Source: CAVRZY01 sp963725415
Lineage (GTDB): Bacteria > Acidobacteriota > Terriglobia > Bryobacterales > Bryobacteraceae
Direction: 5' to 3'
NCBI GenBank assembly: GCA_963725415.1
Contig: CAVRZY010000200.1
Span: forward strand, 1-64,000
DNA: 64,000 nt
The first letter of the stretch is position 1; each line of letters starts with the position of its first letter. The notes under the pieces are model-generated. The model ran no database searches, had not been told where the DNA came from, and saw only the letters and a program-made list of their open reading frames with translations. The position numbers and the translations under genes are program-made. Positions 51,114 through 60,018 of the stretch are shown here, piece after piece.

Positions 51114-51355
51114 GTCTCAGAGTATACCCCCGCGGGCCGTGGCGCGCATCTTTGAACGAATGGCCATCGTCTTGCTGACGGCCCACTACAGCCATGCGGC
51201 CGCGACATGCTCGATACACTGAAAAGTGGATTCGGCGCAGGATAGGACTTTGCGGGAAAACAACCTGACCGCCAACTCAGGGGCCACGACGGGAACACTG
51301 GCGTGCTCCCGCTCCCTCAATCGCTCTTTTGGCGGGAACCCGAAATCCGGTAAGG

Positions 51356-52660
51356 TCAGACCTTCTCGGGTACCACGAACGGCTTGCGGTACTTCCGCGT
51401 GAACATGCGGTTGGCTTCTGCGTCGCCGACACAGGAGTAGCTGGCGGCGTCGAAATGCAGGGTGCGGCCCAGGCGATAAGAGATGTTTGCCAGGTGCACC
51501 AGCGTCGTCGATATGGCGCCTTCCTCAATAGGTGCGTTCAGGTCCGACTGCTTGCGGCTGCGCACGGCATCGATGAAGTTGGCAAAGTGGTTGATGCCGC
51601 CCAGGTCGGAGCCGGAAGGACCCGGCTTCTGCTCGCGGCCGAGGAAGCTGTAGTACTTGCCGTAGTCCTCGCCCCAGGTCGCCACGTAGCCCTTGGACCC
51701 GTAGAAAATGACGCCGACCGTATTAGGGGTGGGTTCGCACATGCCGGCCTCGTGGTTCGCGATCCAGTGGCGGACTTCGAAGGTCAGCACTTTCCTTACG
51801 CCGCCCTCGTTAAATTCAAAGCTGGCGTTCAGGGTGTTGGGCGTCTCCTGGTCGTCGTCGAACATGAAGTGGCCGCCGATGGCGCTGATTTTGGTGGGAT
51901 ATTTCACGTTCAGCCCCCAGCGGGCCATGTCCACCTGGTGGACGCCCTGGTTGCCCAGCTCGCCGTCTCCATAGTCCCACAACCAATGCCAGTTGTAGTG
52001 AAACCGGTTGCGCGTGAATTCGTGCTGCGGCGCAGGGCCGAGCCAGAGATCGTAGTGCACGCCCTCTGGGACGGGTTCCACGGGCTTACGGCCGATGGTG
52101 TTACGCTGTCTGAAGCACAGGCCGCGGGCCATGTAGACATCGCCGATGAGTCCCTCCCGCAGCTTCTGGACGGCTTCGCGCCCGATGGCCGAGCGTTGCT
52201 GGGTGCCGTGCTGCACCATGCGCTTGTACTTCTGCGCGGCGGCCACGATCTGCCGGGCCTCGAACATATTGTGCGAGCAGGGCTTCTCCACGTAGACGTC
52301 CTTGCCAGCCTGGCAGCCCCAGATGGTCTGGAGCGCGTGGTGGTGGTTGGGTGTGGCGATGGAAATGGCGTCGATGGATTTGTCCTCCAGCAGTTTGCGC
52401 AGGTCAGTAAAAGCCGCGGGGCGCTTCCCCTTGGCCTTCTCGAGCGCGCTCACCTGGGCGTTGAGGACTGAGTCGTCGATGTCGCAGATGGCGGCAACTT
52501 CGACGTTCTCCATCCGGCTGAAGGCGCCGATGTGGCTGCGGCCGCGGCCTCGCACGCCCACGCAAGCCACTCGGACTGTGTCATTGGGACTGGCGAGAGC
52601 GCTAGAACGAAGGGCCGCGCCCCCCGAGATAGTGGAAGCTAAGAAGTATCGTCGGTTCAT
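51356..52660 (-). CDS. Gfo/Idh/MocA family oxidoreductase, exported, copy 2
   Basis: A 434-residue paralogue of copy 1, with the same Tat-like start (MNRRYFLASTISGGAALRSS), the same Rossmann motif VACVGVRGRGRSHIGAF, the EKPCSHN lysine motif and identical C-terminal MFTRKYRKPFVVPEKV. Differences cluster in the substrate half (MARGLCFRQRNTIGRKPVEPVPEG against MARGMCYKRRDTIGRKTAEPVPPG). The frame extends into the IS1380 end up to 52942, but ATG 52660 matches copy 1. A tandem duplication of ~1.3 kb that includes a short shared segment after the stop is evident. Confidence 0.9.
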   Translation of the reverse strand: MNRRYFLASTISGGAALRSSALASPNDTVRVACVGVRGRGRSHIGAFSRMENVEVAAICDIDDSVLNAQVSALEKAKGKRPAAFTDLRKLLEDKSIDAISIATPNHHHALQTIWGCQAGKDVYVEKPCSHNMFEARQIVAAAQKYKRMVQHGTQQRSAIGREAVQKLREGLIGDVYMARGLCFRQRNTIGRKPVEPVPEGVHYDLWLGPAPQHEFTRNRFHYNWHWLWDYGDGELGNQGVHQVDMARWGLNVKYPTKISAIGGHFMFDDDQETPNTLNASFEFNEGGVRKVLTFEVRHWIANHEAGMCEPTPNTVGVIFYGSKGYVATWGEDYGKYYSFLGREQKPGPSGSDLGGINHFANFIDAVRSRKQSDLNAPIEEGAISTTLVHLANISYRLGRTLHFDAASYSCVGDAEANRMFTRKYRKPFVVPEKV

Positions 52661-52710
52661 GCCACACAGTATATCTGCGCGGGACGTGGCACGCAACGCC
52701 GTTCGGTTGG

Positions 52711-53862
52711 TTCTCAACCCGCATTTCCGATTTGACCAGTTGCTGATGGCCTCTTGAGGCCTTTCATCGCCTTCATCCATAGGGGTTTGAAGGCGATTCA
52801 ACGCTTCTCTGAAGATCGATTTCCAGGGATCACGAGTCACCTCCGACGGCGGCCTGATTCTCGTCCGCGAATTGGACGAGCGTTTGGGCTTCAGCCAGCT
52901 CATCGAGGAGCACCTCCGTGATCCCCGGCGGAGGAAGAACACCCAGTTCCCCCTTGCCGACCTGCTGCGGCAGTCGGTCTACAGCCGCCTGGCTGGTTAG
53001 GAGGATGTGAACGACGCGGAGCGGCTGAGCCAAGATCCGACCTTCCGGCTCATCGGCTCGGAGAAGATCTGGGAGCGTGGGGCCGCCCTGACGTCCCGGT
53101 TACGGTCGTTCGAAACCGAGATGCTGGCCGAGGAGGAGAACTTCGCCGGTTTGGCACGGATCAACCGCGAACTGATCGGCAGAGTGGAAGCCATCGATTC
53201 GCGGCAGCGGGTGGTGCTGGACATGGACTCAACCGAGATTCCGGTCTACGGCCAGCAGGAGCAGAGCGCCTGTAACGGTCACTTCGAGTGCACCTGCTAC
53301 CATCCGCTGTTGTTGTTCAACCGCGAGGGCGACTGCCTGGCGGGGAAGCTGCGGCCGGGCAACGTGCATAGTGCGGACGACTGGCCGCTGGTGCGCTACA
53401 AGGGCTTCCCGTACCAGGCGGCCAGTGGGAAGAAGGCGCGACGGGTGGTGGGGAAGATGGAGTTCCACGCCGGGGAACTGTTTCCCCGCGTCGGGTTCAT
53501 CGTGACCAACCTGGAGACCGACAGCCGAGCGGTGGTGCGGTTCTACAACAAGCGCACCACCGCCGAGCAGTGGATCAGGGAAGGCAAGCAGGCGGTTAAG
53601 ATCACGCGGCTGAGTTGCCACCGCTTCCGCTCGAATGAGGTGCGGCTGTGGCTGAGCGTGATCGCCTACAACCTGGGGAACCTGTGGCGGGGGTGCCCTT
53701 GGCCCGGTGCTGCCGCAGAGGGTGCAGAAGTGGTCGCTGACGAGCTTCGAGCAACGGCTGGTGAAGACGGGCGGGCGCCTAATCAAACATGCCCGCTATT
53801 ATTGGCTGCTGCTGGCGGAGGGGCATCTGACGCGGCGGCTGTTTGGGGCGATGGTGCGGCGG
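52711..53862 (+). mobile_element. IS1380-family element, copy B, left part
   Basis: The left end AACCCGCATTTCCGATTTGA at 52717 is followed by a transposase of which nearly all codons are present. N-terminal part (VTSDGGLILVRELDERLGF, LADLLRQSVYSRLAG), an in-frame TAG at 52998-53000 (expected Tyr), then NDAERLSQDPTFRLIGSEK. The DDE core (DMDSTEIPVYGQQEQ) is in the frame 53007-53879. A shift near 53695 moves the C-terminal region (QKWSLTSFEQRLVKTGGRLIKHARYYWLLLAE) to another frame. It is cut at ~53862 by the IS110 element and resumes at ~55537. Confidence 0.85.
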
Positions 53863-53888
53863 GGCCCAGAGTCTTCTGAGGTAATCCG

Positions 53889-55226
53889 TCAAGAGGGATT
53901 TGCACATAATTTTTGAAATCCAGCCTCCGTTTTCCACTCCGCCTTGGTGAGTGCCGGGCAAGCCGCGCCAAGCAGGGAGCTGCGCCTGCGAACAGACTGC
54001 ACGTAGACCTGCTCGTCGTAGGGTTTGGCGTCCTTCCAGCAGCGGAATATGATGCGAATCCATTTGTATGCCAGGGCTCGGACCGCCACTTGGTGCGGTT
54101 TGTTTTGGTCCCGGCGAAGGTGTTCATAATACGCTCGGGCCCACTCGGACTGGCCGATCGAGTGATCAGCGAACTCCTGAAAGGTCTGGCGCAGGAACTT
54201 GGGGCAGGCCCGGCGGAAATGGACCCACTGGCTTTTGCCGCTGGCCTCCGTTACCGGGGCAATCCCGCTGTAGCACTGTACCTGATAAGCGCTTTGGTAG
54301 CGCTCGCGGCGTGTCCCGAAGGCGACAATTAAGCGAGGCGTCAGCGCTGGGCCAGCCCCGGGCAGAGAGGCGAACAGCGCCCCGTCCGGGTGGGAACACA
54401 CCAATTCCGCGATGCGCCGTTCCAGGAGGGCGATTTGGTCGCGCAACGTCGCCAGCACCTTGGCCCACCCGCGAGCCGTCAGCACCCCGGCTTCTACCAC
54501 CGCCGCGTCCTGGGTCGCGGGCAGCGCCTGGTAAATGGCCGTGAGGCGTTCTTGCAGCCGTTCCTCGGAACGGCAGTTGTGCTCGTGGAAGAACTTCCGC
54601 AACGTGCCGGGGTGTGCCCGCTGCAGTTCCCGCAAGCTGCCCCAGCGCGCCAGCAGGTCCTCGACCAGGGGACTGGTCACGTCGTCGAACCAACGCAAAA
54701 TCTGCGGAAAATACTGTTTCAGGCAATCGGTCAGGCGATTGCTCTGGCGCGTCTTCTCATCCACCATGCGCCGGCGTTCCTCGACCAGAAACTGCAACAG
54801 GCGGGTCTCTACGGTGTCCGGTTGGAGCGAGCGCAGTCGTTCTCTGTGACGCAACAACAGGTCCAGCAGCCAGGCCGTATCGCCCGGATCGTTGCTGGCG
54901 CCGGCAGTCGAGAAAGTCTTCCGGTAGCGCGCCGCCGTGGTGGGGTGAACGGGGAACAACACCAGGTGCGCGTACTTGCTCAGCATATACACCAAGGCCC
55001 CGCGAGACTGTTCCAAGCATACGGCAATGGGGCCACCGCCAAATCGCTGTTGAAGAGCGGCCGCCCAGGCCTCCACCGCCTCCGGGGTGTTCTCCAGTTC
55101 CCCTTGCTCAAACTTCCGGGAGCCGGCTGGGACCAGGCGCCAGAAGTGCTTCTGGTCGGCCCAATCAATCGCCGCAAACGCCGCCCATTCCGGTTCCGAA
55201 GCTGAAGTCGTCAACCGTTCCGACAT
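53889..55226 (-). CDS. IS110-family transposase (DEDD recombinase)
   Basis: A ~445-residue transposase. The N-terminal RuvC-like DEDD domain begins AAFAAIDWADQKHFW (first Asp), with IAVCLEQSRGALVYML (Glu), and NDPGDTAWLLDLLLRHRERLR (DxxD). The C-terminal Tnp domain has LFASLPGAGPALTPRLIVAFG and YSGIAPVTEASG(K), where a serine acts as the nucleophile. Start ATG 55226 is preceded by AAGGAGG (~9 nt), better than TTG 55247. The gene has no visible lesion, so the element may still be mobile. Confidence 0.9.
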   Translation of the reverse strand: MSERLTTSASEPEWAAFAAIDWADQKHFWRLVPAGSRKFEQGELENTPEAVEAWAAALQQRFGGGPIAVCLEQSRGALVYMLSKYAHLVLFPVHPTTAARYRKTFSTAGASNDPGDTAWLLDLLLRHRERLRSLQPDTVETRLLQFLVEERRRMVDEKTRQSNRLTDCLKQYFPQILRWFDDVTSPLVEDLLARWGSLRELQRAHPGTLRKFFHEHNCRSEERLQERLTAIYQALPATQDAAVVEAGVLTARGWAKVLATLRDQIALLERRIAELVCSHPDGALFASLPGAGPALTPRLIVAFGTRRERYQSAYQVQCYSGIAPVTEASGKSQWVHFRRACPKFLRQTFQEFADHSIGQSEWARAYYEHLRRDQNKPHQVAVRALAYKWIRIIFRCWKDAKPYDEQVYVQSVRRRSSLLGAACPALTKAEWKTEAGFQKLCANPS

Positions 55227-55408
55227 CCTACCATGCCTCCTTTCCAACGAGCTCGCTTGGCTCCGCCGAAAGCCTTATAGTGGTCTAGGACCAGACGACT
55301 TCTGAGTATTCGTCGCTGGAGCCAAGCATCCCGCTGCTCGAAACACTCTGGGCAAACATCCAGTGTTAGGGCACCCAATTCGTAGCAGCGGGGTGCCCGT
55401 TCAAACAA
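55211..55408 (-). CDS. Small Cys-containing ORF upstream of the IS110 transposase
   Basis: A 65-codon frame (TTG 55408) overlaps the transposase start by 16 bp. Its translation has RCYELGALTLDVCPECFEQRD, with CPEC and an upstream Cys, then the basic LQRRILRSRLVLDHYKAFGG and AKRARWKGG. The composition and the coupling to the transposase suggest a real accessory protein rather than chance. I do not recognise a family. Alternatively it is a by-product of a structured leader for a bridge RNA. Confidence 0.45.
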   Translation of the reverse strand: MFERAPRCYELGALTLDVCPECFEQRDAWLQRRILRSRLVLDHYKAFGGAKRARWKGGMVGCRNG

Positions 55409-55536
55409 AAGTCATACCAAATGTCTTGCTTGACGGAAAGCCCAGGCCGGTACACCATCTCCCGGTGGCTCTGCAACTCCCCTCCACCTGCTTACCAGTC
55501 ATTTCCTCCCGGATTTACTATAAGGGCACCCCGGCG
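55409..55536 (-). ncRNA. Candidate bridge-RNA region of the IS110 element
   Basis: The non-coding part of the long end, upstream of the small ORF. IS110-type elements (e.g. IS621) encode here an RNA whose loops pair with target and donor DNA. I cannot demonstrate its fold by eye; the call rests on family knowledge and position. Confidence 0.3.
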
Positions 55537-55790
55537 TTGCCGGTGCCGGCGGGGTAGAGGCTGCGGGTGGTGGGTGAAAATCTGGCCAAGAAAGGAAACA
55601 GGGACGGGGAGGTGTCGGTGCAATCCCTTGAAAACAGGGCAGTTCCGGGTCTTCCAGCAGTCGGAAGAGCCCACACCCGCAAGCTTACAGGTCACTGTAG
55701 TCGCTACGGATGGACAGCATAGAAAAGCAAGCTCGAACGAAGGTGGTTGGGTGTATCCTCGAAGGCAGCCGGGAAGCCAAACTGGGAATT
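55537..55790 (+). mobile_element. IS1380-family element, copy B, right end
   Basis: GCGTTGCCGGTGCCGG completes the transposase end (ALPVPAG, stop TAG at 55555). The following ~230 bp parallel copy A: GGAGGTGTC, GAAAACAGGGCAGTT, CGGAAGAGCCCA, and finally GCAGCCGGGAAGCC...GGGAATTCC at 55786. No gene is seen. Confidence 0.8.
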
Positions 55791-55917
55791 CCGGATTATA
55801 CACTTGACACATGAAACAACCGGATTCGCAGGCCATAGATCTTGTACGAGAGGGGCGGGTTAACACAACTGAACAAGCCGGATAAGGAGGGGCCTAAATT
55901 GCTAGCATATTGTTGAG

Positions 55918-56934
55918 GTGACGGAAATGTACAGGCAGGTTCTTTTGGTGGCGGCGGGCTGGGCAGCAATTGCCGGATCTGTTCGTGCGCAAACCCTTGA
56001 GCGCAGAGCGTCGTTTCTGGGTGGAGGCTCTCCCGGCCGTGGAAAATGCACGATCGAGGTTGTGGTGGATACAGCCGCCGAGGTGGAGATTCGCGGCGAT
56101 CGTGCAATTCTGCGTAATATTGCTGGGCAGCCGCCGCAATGGCGCCGGTTCGAATGCACCGGGGCGTTGCCTCCGAACCCGGCAGATTTCCGATTTGCAG
56201 GAGTTGACGGCCGCGGAAGGCAGAACTTGGTTCGCGATCCCCGAAATAGCGGGGGCGTGGCGGTCATCCGCATTGAAGATACGGCCGGCGGTTCAGAAGG
56301 GTATACCTTCGACATCATGTGGGGAAGTGGATATGCGCAAGGGCCGATCCGTAATGACCAGGGCGGCGGGCGCTTTGGCGGCGGACCCGGGCGGCGATTC
56401 ACCACGGAGCAGGCAGTTCAGGTTTGCGAGTCCTCCATTCGGCAACAGGCCGAGCAACGCTTCCGCACCCCCAATATCCATTTCAGAGGAACCGCCCTGG
56501 ATGACAATCCGGGTCGCCAGGATTGGGTGACGGGCATGTTTGAGGTTCGTCGCTCGCCCGGCCGGGACGAGACCTACCGCTTCTCTTGTTCTGTCAATTT
56601 TGACACCGGGCAGGTCCGCTCTGCACAAATCGGAACCAGAGAGGAGCGCTTTGCCGGGGGCGGACCCGGGCGGCGATTCACCACGGAGCAGGCAGTTCAG
56701 GTTTGCGAGTCCTCCATTCGGCAACAGGCCGAGCGACGCTTCCGCACCCCCAATATCAATTTCAGAGGAACCGCCCTGGATGACAATCCGGGTCGCCAGG
56801 ATTGGGTGATGGGCACGTTTGACGTTCATCGCTCGCCCGGCCGGTACGAGACCTACCGCTTCTCTTGTTCTGTCGATTTTGACACCGGGCGGGTCCGCTC
56901 TGCACAAATCGGAACCAGAGAGGGTTACCGATAG
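55918..56934 (+). CDS. Secreted protein with two near-identical ~90-residue repeats
   Basis: A 338-residue exported protein with a signal sequence (LLVAAGWAAIAGSVRAQ). Residues ~30-135 form a first beta-rich domain (CTIEVVVDTAAEVEIRGDRAIL). Two copies of a repeat then follow, each starting GGGPGRRFTTEQAVQVCESS and ending RSAQIGTRE. The repeat contains one conserved Cys early and another late (RFSCSV), which could form a disulfide. In DNA they lie at 56382-56643 and 56661-56922, period 279 bp, with about a dozen differences. I do not know a function. Confidence 0.75.
   Translation: MTEMYRQVLLVAAGWAAIAGSVRAQTLERRASFLGGGSPGRGKCTIEVVVDTAAEVEIRGDRAILRNIAGQPPQWRRFECTGALPPNPADFRFAGVDGRGRQNLVRDPRNSGGVAVIRIEDTAGGSEGYTFDIMWGSGYAQGPIRNDQGGGRFGGGPGRRFTTEQAVQVCESSIRQQAEQRFRTPNIHFRGTALDDNPGRQDWVTGMFEVRRSPGRDETYRFSCSVNFDTGQVRSAQIGTREERFAGGGPGRRFTTEQAVQVCESSIRQQAERRFRTPNINFRGTALDDNPGRQDWVMGTFDVHRSPGRYETYRFSCSVDFDTGRVRSAQIGTREGYR
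56382..56922 (+). repeat. Intragenic 279-bp direct repeat
   Basis: Two copies (56382-56643 and 56661-56922) within the secreted-protein gene, highly similar in DNA, so the duplication is recent. It is in frame (93 codons). Confidence 0.9.
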
Positions 56935-57263
56935 GCTGCAACTGTGTCGATTGATTCCAGCATTTTCAGGTGACCTGACGGTATGGACCCGGCGCGGGCT
57001 TCGTCAGCTTGGTCCCCTTGTTGGCGGCCTGCGCGCACTATCGAGCGGCTTTTCACGCATCTCAGAGGATCCGATTCGTCAGGTCCTGCTCAACCATTCT
57101 CGAGCCGCTCGGCGGGATTCGAACAGCCGGAAGTCGTACCGTCCAAGAACTCAAACCGGAGTCAGCCGCCGGCCAAAGCATGGAATCGTGCGTGCTACGT
57201 CCCTTCTCGGAGTAGCGGATCAGCGCAGAAATCGACTACCGGCGTGTGAGTTCTCCACTCCGG
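56935..57263. other. Gene-free stretch
   Basis: About 330 bp between the repeat protein and the truncated element on the minus strand. Open frames here are short and without motifs. A GGGATTCGAAC string at 57116 recalls a tRNA T-arm, but no cloverleaf can be built. Confidence 0.5.
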
Positions 57264-57419
57264 TCAGTCATCGAAAGTGTCCAGGTCCGGTAGATGGTCC
57301 ACTCTCGCCTCAGAGCCTCCCGGCTCAACTCCCTTTCCCCCAGGATCCACCCGCTGCAACCAGTCCAGGAAGGGCTGGGCTGGCATCACGACGATCGCTG
57401 ATCGGTTGATTGTCTCCAT
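57264..57419 (-). CDS. Small conserved-hypothetical-like ORF
   Basis: A 51-residue frame, METINRSAIVVMPAQPFLDW then LQRVDPGG..., ending DHLPDLDTFDD. NRSA(I/L)V-x-x-P-x-QPF-x-DW recalls the N-terminus of a widespread hypothetical protein family (from memory). It is normally longer, so this is either a shortened copy or only the edge of one. It is joined in frame to the transposase fragment upstream. Confidence 0.4.
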   Translation of the reverse strand: METINRSAIVVMPAQPFLDWLQRVDPGGKGVEPGGSEARVDHLPDLDTFDD

Positions 57420-57608
57420 CCTGCCGAAGAAGTCCGCAGCCACAATCAGTTGCCAGTGTCGCGTCAGAAACTCCTTGCAGGTCGTCTTCCGGTTCCGCTC
57501 CGGCGCCGGCTCGATCCCGTGCCGTTCCAGAATCTCAGCGATCATGCTGCGGGCAAGCTCGTGGCCCAGATTGGACAACGCGCCCTGGATGCGCCGATAG
57601 CCCCAATC
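57420..57608 (-). pseudogene. Integrase-core transposase, middle fragment
   Basis: The frame reads DWGYRRIQGALSNLGHELAR, then RHGIEPAPERNRKTTCKEFL and IVAADFF, the start of the DDE core of an rve-type transposase. It is the direct continuation of the N-terminal part at 61119-61466: deleting the RIT element joins ENPD to WGYRRI exactly. Most of the DDE domain is missing after ADFF, where sequence changes to the small ORF. Confidence 0.85.
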
Positions 57609-57640
57609 CCGGAAATGTTGAACTCAACATTTCCGGGATT
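57605..57640. repeat. 36-bp palindrome at the left end of the RIT element
   Basis: A perfect palindrome with 2-nt loop: 17-bp arms AATCCCGGAAATGTTGA and its complement. It begins with the flanking AATC and ends with the GATT that opens the 34-bp terminal repeat. No equivalent exists at the right end. Confidence 0.85.
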
Positions 57641-57670
57641 ATGTTGAGCGCGCTCTTATGTTGAGTTGAG
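57637..57670. repeat. RIT terminal inverted repeat, left
   Basis: Begins GATTATGTTGAGCGC and ends TTATGTTGAGTTGAG; contains two direct copies of TTATGTTGAG. It matches the complement of 61085-61118 at 32 of 34 positions. Confidence 0.9.
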
Positions 57671-57772
57671 AGGGCGCGGGCGCGGATTTCCCTGCTGCTC
57701 ATGTAGGGTCCACTTCACATAACTTGTTTCCGGCGAGCGCTCTTGTCTCCATGGAGAGCGAAGGAGGCAAGA

Positions 57773-59032
57773 ATGCAAATCGAAGCCTATTGGAACGGTC
57801 TCTTCGACGTCCGTTGGGAAGATGCGCCGCTTGGGCCCGAGGCCATTCGCCTGATGCAACACCTCCGCTCATTGGGCTACCAGGAGCGGACGCGCCGTGC
57901 TTACGGTCTCATGGTGGTGCATCTGGGGAGAGTTTTGGCCCTCCGGGGATCCGTCGACGCTGGCCGACTGAATGAGGAGACTGTAGAAGATTTTGTTCGT
58001 CACCATTTGCCATGGTGTCGTTGTTATCGTCGAACGCCACATAAGCAGTACGTCCATAGCCGGCGGGCACTGGGTCATCTCCTCGCCTTGTTGCGCGCGG
58101 AAGGTACGATTCCGCCTGTCCGCGAGACCGTCCCGCCATATCACGATCTCCTGGAACGCTACTGTCACTTCTTGGTCCATGATCGCGGTTTGGCTGCTCG
58201 AACCGTGGGTACCTACACAGGATTCGTCCGCGATTTTCTGGCAGGCCAGCGACCGGATATCACGCCTGCAGGATTGTCTCAACTGAAGCCGGATGATCTG
58301 GTTGCCTTTAGTCGTGAGAGGGGCTCGGGGTTGGGGACGTCATCCTGGAACCACCTGGTCTTGTCGCTTTCATCCTTCTACCGCTGGATTGGGCTTCAAG
58401 GGCATGACGCACGACACCTGATCGATGTTTTGCCGCTCCGCCGGCGATACCGACTGGCCGATGTGCCGTGCGCCCTGAGTTGGGACCAGGTACAACGGTT
58501 GGTTGCCGCAGTGGATCGGCAGGCCTCCGATGGCCTGCGGAACTACGCCATGATGCTGCTGATGGCGACCTATGGCTTACGCGGATGCGAGGTGCGCGGC
58601 CTTCGCCTGGACGACATTAACTGGGAACGGAAGGAACTCACAATCCATGCTTCCAAGACCGGTCACTCTCGTCAGCTTCCTCTGAATCGTCTCGTCGGCG
58701 AAGCAATCCTGGACTACTTGCGGCGTGAGCGCCCTGCGTCGTTGTGCCGAGAAATATTCCTCTCGCGTCGACCTCCACAGGGCCCTCTGCACAACAAGTT
58801 CTACCGCTGGGTTGCTCGCTGCTTCGATAGGGCCGGGCTGGATACCCCTCACCGAGGGCCCCATACTCTCCGCCACTCGCTTGCCGTTCACCTGCTTCGC
58901 CAAGGTGAAACGCTGAAAGGCATCGGAGATCTGCTCGGACACAAGAACGTAGAAAGCACGTTCATCTACACGAAGCTGCAGGTCGAAGACCTGAGGCAGG
59001 TAGCGCTGGACCCGGCGGAGGTGGTCTCATGA
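57773..59032 (+). CDS. Tyrosine recombinase, RitA-like
   Basis: A 419-residue phage-type integrase, the first of three. An N-terminal SAM-like core-binding region (residues ~130-215, HDLLERYCHFLVHDRGLAARTVGTYTGFVRDFL) is preceded by an extra ~110-residue helical domain. The catalytic domain has Arg in YGLRGCEVRGLRL, Lys in ASKTGHSRQ, HTLRHSLAVHLL (HxxR), GHKNVES and the Tyr in TFIYTKL. ATG 57773 follows AAGGAGG by 5 nt, so it is preferred over 57743. Its stop overlaps the next start as ATGA. Confidence 0.9.
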   Translation: MQIEAYWNGLFDVRWEDAPLGPEAIRLMQHLRSLGYQERTRRAYGLMVVHLGRVLALRGSVDAGRLNEETVEDFVRHHLPWCRCYRRTPHKQYVHSRRALGHLLALLRAEGTIPPVRETVPPYHDLLERYCHFLVHDRGLAARTVGTYTGFVRDFLAGQRPDITPAGLSQLKPDDLVAFSRERGSGLGTSSWNHLVLSLSSFYRWIGLQGHDARHLIDVLPLRRRYRLADVPCALSWDQVQRLVAAVDRQASDGLRNYAMMLLMATYGLRGCEVRGLRLDDINWERKELTIHASKTGHSRQLPLNRLVGEAILDYLRRERPASLCREIFLSRRPPQGPLHNKFYRWVARCFDRAGLDTPHRGPHTLRHSLAVHLLRQGETLKGIGDLLGHKNVESTFIYTKLQVEDLRQVALDPAEVVS

Positions 59033-60018
59033 CAGCAACCATCCGATTCCATGGACCGCTGGCGGGCGACCTTGCCAAGTACTTTGACAGACTCAAGGCA
59101 GAAGGACGGGCGCTCCGCTCTCCACTTGTCCAACTATGCGCTCTCGATCGACTCACTCTGACAATCCCGCTTCAGACCGGGTCGGTCGACGAAGCGTTCG
59201 CCAAGACTTGGTTGGCGCCATCGGACTCCCGAGGTCCCAACACTCGCCGGGGACGGTACTTCCTGTTGCGAGGCTTCTGTCGTTTTCTGGCAAGCAGCCG
59301 GCCTCAAACTTTTGTGCCTGGTCCCTCCCTGTGTCCGCGCCGCCGGCCGGCGCCGCCACCCCACATTTACACACCTCAGGAAGTCCGCCTTTTGCTCGAC
59401 GGCGCATTGCGCCTCAGCAACCGGGGAAGGGCTTATCCGTGTCCGATTCGATCAGACACGATGCACACCCTCCTCTTGCTGCTGGCCACAACGGGGATGC
59501 GCATCTCCGAAGCACTCCAGCTGACGCTCAAGGACGTGGACTTGGATCGAGGGGTCTTGTTTGTTCGCCAGAGCAAATTCAGGAAGTCCCGCCTCATTCC
59601 AGTCTCCGAGGGGACGCTGGTCCTCCTGCGTCAATACCTCCAATGCCGTCTCCGTGTCGCTGATGGCCATAACCAAGCACCGTTGTTCATTTCCGGTCTT
59701 GGCCAGCGCTATAGCTACTCCTACGTTGCAGCGATGTTCCGGCGGATCGCCAGCGAGGCGCAGATCGGTTCTCCGAACCAAAAGGGGCCTCGCCTGCACG
59801 ACTTCCGTCACACCTTTGCGGTTACCCGTCTGCTCCTCTGGTATCGCGAGGGGGTCGACGTCATGGCGCGGCTTCCGCTGTTGAGCACCTACCTCGGTCA
59901 CGCTCAAGTCGGGGACACCCAGGTGTATCTCCAGGCAACCGCTGATCTGCTGGCGGAAGCCGACCGCCGATTCCATCGCTTTGCCCGCGAACTGCTTCCG
60001 GGGGGAGGGCCAGCATGA
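59029..60018 (+). CDS. Tyrosine recombinase, RitB-like
   Basis: A 329-residue integrase, second of the trio, coupled by ATGA on both sides. It has a short core-binding part, then the catalytic set: Arg in TTGMRISEALQL, Lys in RQSKFRKSRLIP, HDFRHTFAV (HxxR), YLGHAQVGDTQ and Tyr in VYLQATADLL. The linker around 95-115 is proline/arginine-rich. The three recombinases are thought to act together in RIT transposition. Confidence 0.9.
   Translation: MTATIRFHGPLAGDLAKYFDRLKAEGRALRSPLVQLCALDRLTLTIPLQTGSVDEAFAKTWLAPSDSRGPNTRRGRYFLLRGFCRFLASSRPQTFVPGPSLCPRRRPAPPPHIYTPQEVRLLLDGALRLSNRGRAYPCPIRSDTMHTLLLLLATTGMRISEALQLTLKDVDLDRGVLFVRQSKFRKSRLIPVSEGTLVLLRQYLQCRLRVADGHNQAPLFISGLGQRYSYSYVAAMFRRIASEAQIGSPNQKGPRLHDFRHTFAVTRLLLWYREGVDVMARLPLLSTYLGHAQVGDTQVYLQATADLLAEADRRFHRFARELLPGGGPA

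Larger units (their letters stand above)
53863..55536 (-). mobile_element. IS110-family insertion sequence nested in the IS1380 copy
   Basis: The element interrupts the IS1380 transposase between ATGGTGCGGCGG (to 53862) and GCGTTGCCGGTGCCGG (from 55537). Joining these two restores the LPVPAG ending seen in copy A. It holds one transposase with a ~310-bp 5' non-coding side and only ~26 bp 3' side. No terminal inverted repeats are seen, as usual for IS110. In IS110 elements the long end specifies a bridge RNA that pairs with target and donor. Boundaries are good to a few bases. Confidence 0.85.

Noticed and set aside
57100..57135. GGGATTCGAAC resembling a tRNA T-loop
   Set aside because: No acceptor, D-arm or anticodon arm can be built around it.
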